Positions 27,501 through 35,418 of a DNA stretch of 64,000 bases are shown piece by piece (position 1 is the first letter of the stretch; each line of letters begins with the position of its first letter). A model generated the notes under the pieces. It did no database searches. It was given only the letters and a program-made list of their open reading frames with translations, and was not told where the DNA came from. Where the stretch lies: positions 1 to 64,000 of the forward strand of contig JAKQEK010000152.1 of assembly GCA_029558535.1 (NCBI GenBank), given 5' to 3'. Origin of the DNA: Bacteroidota bacterium (GTDB lineage: Bacteria; Bacteroidota; Bacteroidia; Bacteroidales; ML635J-15). The translations under genes and the position numbers were made by a program.

Positions 27501-28225
27501 TAACTGGGCTTAGCCCTTCCACTCGAAATGGCTTGTTTGTAAATGCGAATACTAACAACATCACGCTAAATAAAGTATATTTTGGGCTGTCTACTAATAT
27601 TTCAGATGTCTTAGAAATGTTAGAAGATTCTCTGCACGTACACGAAGATGGGGAGACTATCGACTTTATTGAACGGGATCCTGTGGGAGATGAAATCTTC
27701 CCCCGCGTAAGCGCGGAAGTCATAGTTTCCCCTGATGGCGGGAATACCTTAGAGGCCAGAAGCAATGGCATGTATTCTAGCGGGATTAACATAATTTCTT
27801 ATGTCAGGGGCGATGCAGTATTGACTGGGACGGATTCGGTCGGAGTGTCTTTTAGCACTCTCAGCGGTACAGGGACATTGACTTATCCTGATAGCGTCAC
27901 CTTGTTTTCGATAGGCATTAGCGGAGAATCCGGTGATTTGGATGGTTCAGGGCATTATACTATTGTTTTAGACAGGACAGCAACGGCAAATATCAACGAA
28001 GGCGTTTCAACAATGCTGGCGCCTGTCATAAACGTAATCAACACGGCTGCTCAATTAGGCGGAGGCCCGACTCCGGCTGCTCCTTTTGTATATGACGAAG
28101 GTTCAAGCCCCCAAGTACAAATAACAGGGCTAGGCGCAGGGACAGGCACTGGAGCAGGAGATATTTCCATCCGGATTTTAAACCTTAATGCTTTTTCCAA
28201 CTGGCAGATTAGCATTAGGCCTTAA
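24509..28225 (+). CDS. Large tail-fibre-like protein B with beta-helix and signal peptide
   Basis: About 1238 residues. The ATG at 24509 (MKKLLFLFISLLFLTEGFSQ) gives a typical signal peptide ending FSQ; an upstream in-frame TTG at 24491 is less likely. Residues 20-145 are the domain shared with the fibres at 20365 and 56994. Residues 480-620 show a right-handed beta-helix pattern (NISLRNLKMVS, GIYLESVELDSFRIGV, NNTYGIYATLGSL), as in tailspike depolymerases. Then follows the common fibre motif TVTSVGLTLPSQFSV and a segment with much higher GC content (about 26.6-27.4 kb). The C-terminal 90 residues match the previous gene. Likely a receptor-binding or polysaccharide-degrading fibre. Confidence 0.75.
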   Translation: MKKLLFLFISLLFLTEGFSQVENRFRGTLNVFGVSGTTPNYIITGFFNDTQGRYASDSTSLGDWLYMNSGDECVRFQVDSIISVAGGIVNVRVVDVDDQTGAFPTGIGGLLSETPNYGFPNFVAGLSEDLLACMRTHFTEKVDLITAAINAEVYTIAVVSDTTTIAAPVAGDFAYVDTTNVFVRSEFAWLKISGSSGGGGGSGSTPLVWHTSPQVHQLNNCASNETINLNFYILDDTVINTAGITFEINSSPATVTFTQFFNDSTFALIQSSNSLTADVYSVEFSYEDWDGNTITWLDFLNVTAGRPDTVTVLLPGDSILVTRVCGAEISRDTIDVQHPFSTTSQELEIVADELKLAQQGANFNDALRWNGVDAYEPAPIETFEFVDTLLTITVCNNLDTCDVTTLNAGLELATRYKTVFDSATSEQRIDIVMRPNPDGSDIAIYDSTKLVVGGGEYGGIFITSEWLDTVRTVYVYATSNRNAIVFSNVSNISLRNLKMVSRGGALQQGLQSILSKGIYLESVELDSFRIGVLINRSQSFIGNSITVTNSALYGVWAITSSSTLYKSTINFCTRGLYAEDAVVLTRLCNLDNNTYGIYATLGSLIAADNHPFTVNDTTSTYQTFVGRGSTIAVGDFADETKVNIPFNTLTGNGIIYTGTEYNFIEASTAGAPDATQLKMYFNTDDNELKKSDGSSWSSIGGGDGTVTSVGLTLPSQFSVTGSPVTTSGTLAGAWVNQAANTVLAGPASGADAAPTFRSLVAADITAGGGITGTGTTNRIPVFAGVQALANSYLLQSASAITLDAGKSFIMAGSGTNIIMNLTGTGGYKLNAAGMAGNHGVVNEFLENGVVKWDFAYLNSSWTATPNQYGAGKSIRFYNYEQSQAQLVLAINGNTGIRVGVPTARLHLPGGTTAAGTGPAKFTSGPLMTTPEVGAVEFNTDRWYGTITTGGARRTFAWLTDITSTQATDGVTINHTLNGDTLTSEAILSDSTTNLIRVLTGLSPSTRNGLFVNANTNNITLNKVYFGLSTNISDVLEMLEDSLHVHEDGETIDFIERDPVGDEIFPRVSAEVIVSPDGGNTLEARSNGMYSSGINIISYVRGDAVLTGTDSVGVSFSTLSGTGTLTYPDSVTLFSIGISGESGDLDGSGHYTIVLDRTATANINEGVSTMLAPVINVINTAAQLGGGPTPAAPFVYDEGSSPQVQITGLGAGTGTGAGDISIRILNLNAFSNWQISIRP

Positions 28226-28226
28226 C

Positions 28227-28265
28227 ATAAGCCTCCCTCTATTGAGATAATAGAGGGAGGCTTAT
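28227..28265. terminator. Strong bidirectional terminator between convergent genes
   Basis: A perfect 17-bp stem (ATAAGCCTCCCTCTATT and its complement) with a 5-nt loop separates tail-fibre B from the minus-strand primase-helicase. Its right end touches the stop codon of the helicase gene. Confidence 0.85.
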
Positions 28266-31200
28266 CAACTTGCAAAAGCTAATACGTCAACTTCTTCTTT
28301 TTTGTTGGTATTTTTTTGGCTAAAAGACCATTCAATTCCTTTAAATATGTCAGGTTCTATAGACGCAACCTCATAGTTTCCTTTGCCTTTATGTTCAACA
28401 TCACAATACATCTTCAGTATGTCTAGCGCTTCCGTATCATTCATTTCGTTGATAGTATCATAATAAGCACAATATAACAGGCTTTTCCTTATTTTCAACA
28501 GATAAGTACGAATATCTTGCTTTGTAAAGCTTAATCCCGATTTCCCATAATATGTTGCAAAAGCTTTACATTTTTTATAATGCTCTGCCGCTTCGTTTGC
28601 AAGTTTTACAGCACCGAATTTATATCTAATGTTTCCTTTTTTATCAATTACAGCCGACAAATCAAAATATTTTTCAATAATATTTTTCGCACTTTCAAAC
28701 GAATCAACCTCTTTAAACCCATCGCAACCGTCGCCCAATTTATTCACAAAATTTACTAATTGGCCTTCTAAATAAGCAGGGGCGTTATCAAGCCTTTTAT
28801 CGTCTAAATACTTGTTTTTTAACCGTTCAAAAAACACATCTTGTATTTTTACAGCATTATCAAAGTATCCTGTCTTTTCCTGTTTTATAATCAAAAGCTG
28901 TTTTATCAGAGTTTTCAATTTTGTATTAGAACATTTTAAATCTTTTACCCAGTATTCGACAATATCTAACGCACACCCCCAAGACATATATCTTGCAAAA
29001 TATAATAACCTTTTTCTAATTGAAATTTCATAGTCAGGCAATAGAGCATTTTTTTGAAAATGAAGCATAGCCTCTTCAGAAATATTTAGTTCTACCGTTT
29101 CCTTGTCTTCATTTTTTTTTATTTCTTTAAATATATTTCGCCTTTCGATATCCAACTGTGCGCCCTTAGCTTTACGATATGCCTTTAAAGTTTTCAACAT
29201 GTCTTTTTCTATAGTATCTTCCAGTATGATATCTCCTTTGAATTCCCACCCGTATTCTTTTAAGATATTTGCCATGTATGCGATATTACTGTTTGCATAC
29301 GCCTTTTCATGTTCATAAGCTGAATATGCTATGGAAAGATAATCAATCTCGTATTGGCCGTTGTGAAACCTGATAAAATCAGTATTTTGCAGCGTTTTAA
29401 AAAATTCTATGTTGTCTTTATGGTTGACTAAAGAAAGTAATTTTTCAGTAGCTGCAATTTTTTTCTCCTGATATTCAACGACATTTAAATTAAAATATGT
29501 TGTAGCGGTCTCTGTATTTTTATTTTTATTTTTGTACAGGTATATGTTTTCGGGGACATTATCCCTAAAGCGGTTGACAATTTGTTCAATAAGATGTGGG
29601 CTTTCATTCGTACAAAAGTGAAGGCTATAGGGAGTAATATCTTTAATGTTTAGACCTTCCGCAGCAATAGAAGTACAAAACACTAAATTGTATTTCTCTT
29701 TTATTTTTTCTTTAGTTATCACATATTCAAACTCTGGGTTTTCTTTTTGCGTGGAATTTAAAAAAAGAATCTTATTTTCGTCCCACCCTTTTTCAATAAA
29801 GAATTTCTTATATTTGCCTAATTCTCTTTCCTCTAACTTTGATTGTAAATATATTACGTTTAAGCGCTCCTTGTTACAAAGTTGTTCGACACAAGGCAAT
29901 TTATCATTATACAATACCCTTTTAAAATCTTTTTTTCTAGGCTTTTTGATCCTGATTGTTTTAAAAGACTTTATTTGTGGGCTTAAAAATTCTATCCAAG
30001 TCCCTGTATATAACAACGTCTTTTTAAAAGACGCCAACTTGTCTAAAATAAAATTCATTTCATCATTCCTATACCCTTTTGACGCGGAAGCAACAAAACT
30101 GTGTGCTTCATCTATGTGCAATTCGTATCTTTCCAATATCCCCCAATCGCTTAACTGCCCGAAAAGGCGAGGAAACGAACTATATGTACAAATTATAGTG
30201 TCCGAATTTACATTAACATTCTTTTTTAGCCCATAATAAACCGAAACTTTATGCCTGTTTTCTATAGATTTCAATAGAGGTATTACAGGCACCAGCACTA
30301 TCTTTTTAGAGGTAGGCGTGTTGTCAGAACATATAAACGTAGTTTTACCTGAATTTGTGTCAGACCAAATTATAGTATTTTCTCCAAGCCCACTAATGGG
30401 GATTTTTAAATCGCTTATATATTGGTTTTCATTTAATATATATTCTTTAGGAAAAGGAGTACCAGCAGCATTATATGTTTTTTTCTCAAAAACTAGGCCC
30501 ACATAAGGCAATTCGTTAAAATAAATTTCATTACATACAGTAGTAGCTAGTATTTCGAGCCCATCATTTTTGAAATCATTTATAAAAGAGTTTATTGCAT
30601 CTTCTTTAGATATAAAAAAACTATTTGCCTTCTTAAAAAAGAAATCTGCAAAAAAATAGATATTTTCAAATTTCTTGATAAGTTTTAAAAATGAATTGTC
30701 GATTTTATTTGCAGAAGCAATCTCTATTGTTTTTTTACCCTGCCTTTCTTCTTTTGCTATTTTCTCACCTCTCAAATTTTTTTTTCCCTCTTCAGTATGT
30801 TTTAATACTAAGCCGAATGGGATATAAGGGATGTTGTATGTTCGTATTGCCAAATCTATTAACTGCCCCTTAATTTTTTTAGTTAACAAAAACTCAATGA
30901 GAGTCCGCCTTAAAATGCCTCTTTCTTTAATCTTAGCTGTGAATTTTTTAACAAAAACCTCATTTACTGACGAATAATCTTTCTTTGTGGCATAATAATA
31001 ATAATTCAACAGTTCGTTTGTTTCCTGTACAGTGCCTTCATATTTTACATTAAAATTTTCGATTGTATATTCCGGATAATCTTCATAATTGTCAATCCAG
31101 CTATTAAATTGAGAATTATAAACAGTATATTGCTGCCGCCCTATTTTTTCAACCTCTGCTTCGCTTCTGTGGCTGAATAAATACTCATATTTGATGTCAT

Positions 31201-32137
31201 CTGCCGATTTCAGGATAAAATCAAAAGCCAAATCAAACTCAATGCCTAATATATTGCATTCCGAAAAATACCTTTGGTAGAAATAATATGCAAGCCTATT
31301 GTCAGCATGGTTAAAACATTCTTCATTATTATACCATTTTTCTAAAATGTATTCCAAATGGCATTCAACAACCTCTATGTCGGAGTTATAACCTTGCCTA
31401 TTGTAGGCATTACCCCCTCCAACTCTTTTAACTTTTGTTTTTGAGGGCATTATTGCACTTAAAGACATATATTTTGTTAAATCCGATATATATATGTCAG
31501 GGTCATAAGAGAGTATATTCAACCGAGTATAATCCTTAGTCACTGGGTCTAAAGACAAAAAAACAGGCGGGGCGTTTTCGCCCCTGCCTGCGATGAGGTT
31601 GGACAATATAAACTTCTCAAATTTATTTTTATAATGCTCCCAAGTAGAAGCAAATGTTTCTTTAGTTAAATTATCAGCATGCACTAAAAAACCAAGCCCG
31701 TTTCCACCGAAAGACTTCCATACTGCGATTACGCTAACAGCTTTTTGCAAAACCGCTTTTATTTCATCTAAAGTGCAATTGTCATACGAATCTATATCGT
31801 AATATATGTAACCGTTGATTTTCTCATCAGCTATATCTGCCTTCCTTTTCACTTCTCCTTTTTCAAGAGACAACGCCCATGTTACAGCCGGAACCCCAGT
31901 AATTTTTATAAAATCATAATAGTTTGCTTTTATTTTTTGGCCGTAACTATATATCGTATATGGCTTCTTCCCATTTTTCTTCCCGCTTTTCCTTGCTTTT
32001 ACGATTAAATCTTTCTTAGGGTTGTCTTTTATAGCTAACAGGGCTTTCATTATAGTCCTGCTGCCATTACACTTGCTAGAACTTTCTGTGTTTTTAAAAA
32101 CACCTACTTTCACATCGAATAAGTCGTCCTTCCCCAT
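28265..32137 (-). CDS. BT4734/VirE-N-like primase-type domain fused to a DEAH helicase
   Basis: A 1290-residue protein. Residues 60-250 resemble the BT4734-like/VirE N-terminal domain of Bacteroidota mobile elements: GVPAVTWALSLE, then YIYYDIDSYDN and WKSFGGNGLGFLVHADN; the known relatives are linked to primase-type replication proteins. A superfamily 2 helicase core follows: P-loop SDTNSGKTT near 592, DEAH near 676 in HIDEAHSF, YTGTW (motif III), STQ/TSIAAEGLN (motifs IV-V) and QIVNRFRDN (motif VI). The C-terminal 350 residues are helical and unassigned. It is probably an initiator or primase-helicase. The ATG at 32137 is chosen because it lies just downstream of a host-type promoter; an upstream TTG falls inside that promoter. 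Confidence 0.75.
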   Translation of the reverse strand: MGKDDLFDVKVGVFKNTESSSKCNGSRTIMKALLAIKDNPKKDLIVKARKSGKKNGKKPYTIYSYGQKIKANYYDFIKITGVPAVTWALSLEKGEVKRKADIADEKINGYIYYDIDSYDNCTLDEIKAVLQKAVSVIAVWKSFGGNGLGFLVHADNLTKETFASTWEHYKNKFEKFILSNLIAGRGENAPPVFLSLDPVTKDYTRLNILSYDPDIYISDLTKYMSLSAIMPSKTKVKRVGGGNAYNRQGYNSDIEVVECHLEYILEKWYNNEECFNHADNRLAYYFYQRYFSECNILGIEFDLAFDFILKSADDIKYEYLFSHRSEAEVEKIGRQQYTVYNSQFNSWIDNYEDYPEYTIENFNVKYEGTVQETNELLNYYYYATKKDYSSVNEVFVKKFTAKIKERGILRRTLIEFLLTKKIKGQLIDLAIRTYNIPYIPFGLVLKHTEEGKKNLRGEKIAKEERQGKKTIEIASANKIDNSFLKLIKKFENIYFFADFFFKKANSFFISKEDAINSFINDFKNDGLEILATTVCNEIYFNELPYVGLVFEKKTYNAAGTPFPKEYILNENQYISDLKIPISGLGENTIIWSDTNSGKTTFICSDNTPTSKKIVLVPVIPLLKSIENRHKVSVYYGLKKNVNVNSDTIICTYSSFPRLFGQLSDWGILERYELHIDEAHSFVASASKGYRNDEMNFILDKLASFKKTLLYTGTWIEFLSPQIKSFKTIRIKKPRKKDFKRVLYNDKLPCVEQLCNKERLNVIYLQSKLEERELGKYKKFFIEKGWDENKILFLNSTQKENPEFEYVITKEKIKEKYNLVFCTSIAAEGLNIKDITPYSLHFCTNESPHLIEQIVNRFRDNVPENIYLYKNKNKNTETATTYFNLNVVEYQEKKIAATEKLLSLVNHKDNIEFFKTLQNTDFIRFHNGQYEIDYLSIAYSAYEHEKAYANSNIAYMANILKEYGWEFKGDIILEDTIEKDMLKTLKAYRKAKGAQLDIERRNIFKEIKKNEDKETVELNISEEAMLHFQKNALLPDYEISIRKRLLYFARYMSWGCALDIVEYWVKDLKCSNTKLKTLIKQLLIIKQEKTGYFDNAVKIQDVFFERLKNKYLDDKRLDNAPAYLEGQLVNFVNKLGDGCDGFKEVDSFESAKNIIEKYFDLSAVIDKKGNIRYKFGAVKLANEAAEHYKKCKAFATYYGKSGLSFTKQDIRTYLLKIRKSLLYCAYYDTINEMNDTEALDILKMYCDVEHKGKGNYEVASIEPDIFKGIEWSFSQKNTNKKEEVDVLAFAS

Positions 32138-32166
32138 TGTTTTTGTTGTTTTGTTGTTAATTTTTA

Positions 32167-32198
32167 CAAAGATGAGCAGGTAAGTTAAATAATACAAA
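32167..32198 (-). promoter_or_regulatory. Host-type promoter for the primase-helicase
   Basis: On the minus strand, TTTG (32198-32195), a 20-bp spacer, then CATCTTTG (32174-32167), one mismatch from TAnnTTTG. Transcription would start about 25 nt before the ATG at 32137. Confidence 0.5.
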
Positions 32199-32304
32199 TT
32201 ATTTCAAACATTTTTCGTATTTTTTTTATTTTAAATTGTTTTAGTGGCAAAAAAGCATTGCTTAACCTCTATTGAGTATTGTGATAACGGACAGGCAAGC
32301 GCGT

Positions 32305-32326
32305 AATTTTAACAATTGTTAAAATT
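32305..32326. repeat. Perfect AT-rich palindrome (core TTAACAATTGTTAA), copy 2
   Basis: A perfect 22-bp inverted repeat lies in the 369-bp divergent gap between the primase-helicase and the first glycosyltransferase. Apart from the primase-helicase promoter, no gene, tRNA or terminator is visible in this gap. Its intergenic location here and at 5325 fits an operator. Confidence 0.65.
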
Positions 32327-32506
32327 TCTAAAAAGATTTTTTTCAAAAGTACATAAAAACATGATTATGAGCGATTTCTATATAACAATCTGTGCTTCTT
32401 AAAAGGACGGGGGGCGCTTTATAAACTAAAATTATAACTGGTTTATGTTTGAGATATAAGCCTAGTTTAAAAAGCTGTTGTGCTAAACATATATTTTTTA
32501 TAAAAA

Positions 32507-33565
32507 ATGCAATATATCGACGCATTAAAAAACAATAACAATTCTGCATTTTTCTTTGTAGAGGATTATAACGGAAATTACAATTATAAGACAGAGTACA
32601 TATATAATATTGCCTCCTTTTATAAGGAGAAGGGAGCAAATACGTATATAGTCCATGAAAAGAAAGGGTATGTATGCCCGTATAAAGAATTTGAAGGGCT
32701 GGCGCATATTTCTTTCGAAGAAATTTCCGAAAACAAAGATATTAAAATATCTCCGTCAGATTATATATTCATCCCAGAAGTATACATTGAAGTCGTTGCT
32801 CAAATGAGGAAACAAAAAGTACCAGCCGAAATTATTGTCATAAGCCAAGATTACAATAAGATATTCGATTCTTTAGAAATTGGAGAAAGCTGGACAATGT
32901 ATGGGATTAAGCATGTGATAACTACTAGCGAAGGGCAAAAAACATATTTGCTAGATTACTTCCCTAATTTGGAGGTACATATATTGCACCCCTTTGTATC
33001 GCCTGACTTTGTTTCAACTGCCGAACCTAGGAAGCCTATCGTCACTTTTACTTCCGGAAGCGAAAGGGGTATTGAAAACACCGTCAAAAAATTTCAAGCA
33101 AAATATTCACAATATGCTTGGGTTCCTTTTAAGATACTTTCGCCGCTTTCTACCGCAGACATGGCTAGGCAGCTTAATGAATCAGCATGCGCGGTCAGCT
33201 TAGAAGAACATAGCCCCTTTAAATTAGACGTATTGCAAGCATTCAGGACAAAAACGCCTGTGATCGGAGTGCTGCCAAAAATTGCTTTAGAATGGCTGAA
33301 CAATGGCGGGAAGGTTAATAACAATGCAGTATGGTCTATAAACGAAATGCAAATAAGCGATTTAATAGCCCTTTTTATTGATAGGTGGGTTACAGACAAG
33401 TTAGACAACAATGTAGTTCAAGGGGCATATCAAGACAGTTCGCCTTATACTCTCGATAATTTCAAAATAAAGATGGATGGGATATTTGAAAGCATCAAAG
33501 AGCAAAGAGTTAATTTTTTAGAGGGCTTAAAAACACAAAACGAAGCTAAAACAAAACAAGCATAA
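32507..33565 (+). CDS. GT-B-type glycosyltransferase-like protein
   Basis: A 352-residue protein with two Rossmann-like halves. The N-terminal half has alternating strands and helices (SAFFFVEDYNGN, YIFIPEVYIEVVAQM, EIIVISQDYNKIF). The C-terminal half has the donor-site pattern of family 4 glycosyltransferases: ACAVSLEEHSPFKLDVLQAF followed by TPVIGV, where Glu contacts the sugar nucleotide. It should transfer a sugar to DNA, protein or lipid; the acceptor is unknown. It is the first gene of a run GT, GT, sigma-like, gp6 with spacings of about 20 nt or less. Confidence 0.65.
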   Translation: MQYIDALKNNNNSAFFFVEDYNGNYNYKTEYIYNIASFYKEKGANTYIVHEKKGYVCPYKEFEGLAHISFEEISENKDIKISPSDYIFIPEVYIEVVAQMRKQKVPAEIIVISQDYNKIFDSLEIGESWTMYGIKHVITTSEGQKTYLLDYFPNLEVHILHPFVSPDFVSTAEPRKPIVTFTSGSERGIENTVKKFQAKYSQYAWVPFKILSPLSTADMARQLNESACAVSLEEHSPFKLDVLQAFRTKTPVIGVLPKIALEWLNNGGKVNNNAVWSINEMQISDLIALFIDRWVTDKLDNNVVQGAYQDSSPYTLDNFKIKMDGIFESIKEQRVNFLEGLKTQNEAKTKQA

Positions 33566-33566
33566 T

Positions 33567-34328
33567 ATGGATTTGACGATAATCATGCCTATTCATAGGC
33601 TAGTAAATGAAAACGACAGGCGCCTTTTAAGGGCCGCTCAAGAATCGTTAGAAAAACAAACTAACAAAAATTTTGAAGTACTTTATTTTGTTAGGGAAGG
33701 GGTAGGCTTTGATGAAAAGCTAGATGGGGTAAATACTAAGTTGATAGAAAGCGATCAATCTTTTAGTTATCAACAAGCTATAAACAAAGCAGTAGAAAAA
33801 ATAGAAAGCAGGTATTTTTCAGTCCTTGAGTTTGACGATGTTTTTCACCCAACCTATGTTGAAAATTTTTACGCTCATTTAAATAATCAAAAAGAGGATG
33901 TCGCCCTTTATATGAATATTGTGTTTGAGGTCAATCAGGAAAACCAGATGATGGGCCTTAGGAATGAGACTGCATGGGTGGTAAACAAGATGCAAAAGAT
34001 GGGGTTTTTGGACATTGACAGCATAAAACAATCAATCGGATCTTTCAGCTTGGTGGGCGCATGCTACGAGAAAAATTCTTTTATAGAAAGCGGCGGCCTA
34101 AAAAATAATATAGAAATATTCTTCAATCAAGAGTTTATATTAAGGTTTTTGAATTTAGGCAATGATATTTATGTAATGCCAAAAGTGCTTGTCAACCACA
34201 TGAACTTTAGAGAAGGGTCTTATTTTGATCTTTGCGACAAGAAATTTGGCCCTGACGAAAAAAGAGGTTATTATAATTTGATTGGAAAAGAATATTTATA
34301 CAAACAAGATAGAAAGGTAGAAATATGA
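33567..34328 (+). CDS. GT2-type glycosyltransferase
   Basis: A 253-residue GT-A protein. It opens with the classic family 2 start LTIIMPIHR, then LRAAQESLEKQTNKNFEVLYF, SYQQAINKAVEKI, and EFDDVFHP as the metal-binding DxD equivalent. QEFILRFLNLGNDIYVMPKVLVNH near the end fits the acceptor side. It uses an NDP-sugar donor. It starts 1 nt after the previous stop and overlaps the next start by ATGA, so it is tightly coupled to both. Possible targets are virion proteins, phage DNA or host surface glycans. Confidence 0.78.
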   Translation: MDLTIIMPIHRLVNENDRRLLRAAQESLEKQTNKNFEVLYFVREGVGFDEKLDGVNTKLIESDQSFSYQQAINKAVEKIESRYFSVLEFDDVFHPTYVENFYAHLNNQKEDVALYMNIVFEVNQENQMMGLRNETAWVVNKMQKMGFLDIDSIKQSIGSFSLVGACYEKNSFIESGGLKNNIEIFFNQEFILRFLNLGNDIYVMPKVLVNHMNFREGSYFDLCDKKFGPDEKRGYYNLIGKEYLYKQDRKVEI

Positions 34329-35395
34329 CGGACAATCAAATGGAAGAGGCAAAACCAATTTTAATGGCTAAAAAGGGGAGAAAAAAAAAATATCAAGACT
34401 ACGATTTTCAATATTTGTTGCCCGCTGACATAGAAAGCCTGATAGAAGGGTATTTGACAGAAAACAAACATTTTAATACAATTTTAACGATTGTTAAAAA
34501 AATAAACGATTTTTTTGTCGAACGCACTTCAATGAAGCCTGCCGATTACAGCTTGTTTAAAGATTTGTGGATGTCTAGCATAGACAGGTATATAAAATAC
34601 GAGGAGATAAGCTTCTATTTCTATATTAAAAGGTGTATTGAGCAATATTATGGGCTAAGGAATAAAAGGCTTTATTTTGCTGACGAACAGGAGCAGGCTT
34701 TTATAAAATTTTTGGCTGAAGACGACGAAATAAGAAAAAACATCCTGTATAAAAAATTTTTAAAGCAAGCTTTAGAAAAAATGGTGGAATCTCAAATCCA
34801 CAGGTATAAGCTTCATTCTTCGACTGTGAGCTATGAAGACCAACTGAACAGCACAGTTTCTTTTTTGCATGAGAAAATGAAACATTTTAATGAAAAGCTA
34901 GGGGCGAAAGCATATTCTTATTTAGGGACTATTTCAGTCAGGCATTTAAGGAATGCTCAAAAGAAAGAGTATGAGCATAAGACCTCCACTTTAAATTACA
35001 GCGATTTTTATCAGGAGTTCGAATCTTCGCCAGAACATATATATTTTCATAAGCCATATGAAGATAATTTGAATGTCGAATTTTTTTACGAAATCCCGGA
35101 CTTGCTTTACGTTTATATGCATGATCCTGATAAGCGCAAGCTATTGACGGATGTGGATATTAAAGTAGGCGAATCTATTATTTACCTGATACGCAATTGG
35201 GACGAAATTTTTGACTTGAAAGTGGAGACATCAAATAAATTTAAAAAGAATTCTATATTTGAATTGCTTAGGAATTTGTCAGGATACCCCACCAAGCATA
35301 TCACGATATCTTTAAAAACGTTTAGGGCTATCTATTTTAAAGAGAAGGGGATAAAAATCGAAGATGGGTACAATGCTTTAGAAGATTTAATGTGA
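34325..35395 (+). CDS. Possible late sigma factor (gp55-like)
   Basis: A 356-residue protein with a basic N-terminus (MAKKGRKKKY) and a helical body. The segment KMKHFNEKLGAKAYSYLGTISVRHLRNAQKKEYEHK resembles the sigma region 2 pattern of phage late sigma factors, ‘KFD-KG-AYSYLGTIA-RYL-N-K-K’, which binds core RNA polymerase and melts the promoter. The rest, including KRKLLTDVDIKVGESIIYLIRNW, is unassigned. The assignment is tentative and based on one motif. It fits the presence of a non-host promoter box (TATTTAT) before virion genes. It sits directly upstream of gp6 and overlaps the preceding glycosyltransferase by 4 nt. Confidence 0.5.
   Translation: MTDNQMEEAKPILMAKKGRKKKYQDYDFQYLLPADIESLIEGYLTENKHFNTILTIVKKINDFFVERTSMKPADYSLFKDLWMSSIDRYIKYEEISFYFYIKRCIEQYYGLRNKRLYFADEQEQAFIKFLAEDDEIRKNILYKKFLKQALEKMVESQIHRYKLHSSTVSYEDQLNSTVSFLHEKMKHFNEKLGAKAYSYLGTISVRHLRNAQKKEYEHKTSTLNYSDFYQEFESSPEHIYFHKPYEDNLNVEFFYEIPDLLYVYMHDPDKRKLLTDVDIKVGESIIYLIRNWDEIFDLKVETSNKFKKNSIFELLRNLSGYPTKHITISLKTFRAIYFKEKGIKIEDGYNALEDLM
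34482..34499. repeat. Imperfect copy of the TTAACAATTGTTAA palindrome, copy 3
   Basis: TTTTAACGATTGTTAAAA has one base change at the centre. It lies inside the sigma-like gene, where it codes LTIVKK. Confidence 0.35.
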
Positions 35396-35399
35396 TATA

Positions 35400-35406
35400 T
35401 ATTTAT
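35400..35406 (+). promoter_or_regulatory. TATTTAT box before the gp6-like gene
   Basis: TATTTATTATTAAAAAAC lies 12 nt before the ATG at 35419, in the 23-nt gap after the sigma-like gene. Confidence 0.4.
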
Positions 35407-35418
35407 TATTAAAAAACA

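Noticed and set aside
32343-32639. Minus-strand frame in the gap before the first glycosyltransferase
   Set aside because: It overlaps the start of a well-supported gene, has no recognisable motif and no promoter-like box upstream. Treated as chance.
35005-35030. GTTCGAATC resembling a tRNA T-arm
   Set aside because: It lies in the coding frame of the sigma-like gene, and no acceptor, D or anticodon arms can be built around it. No tRNA was found in the window.
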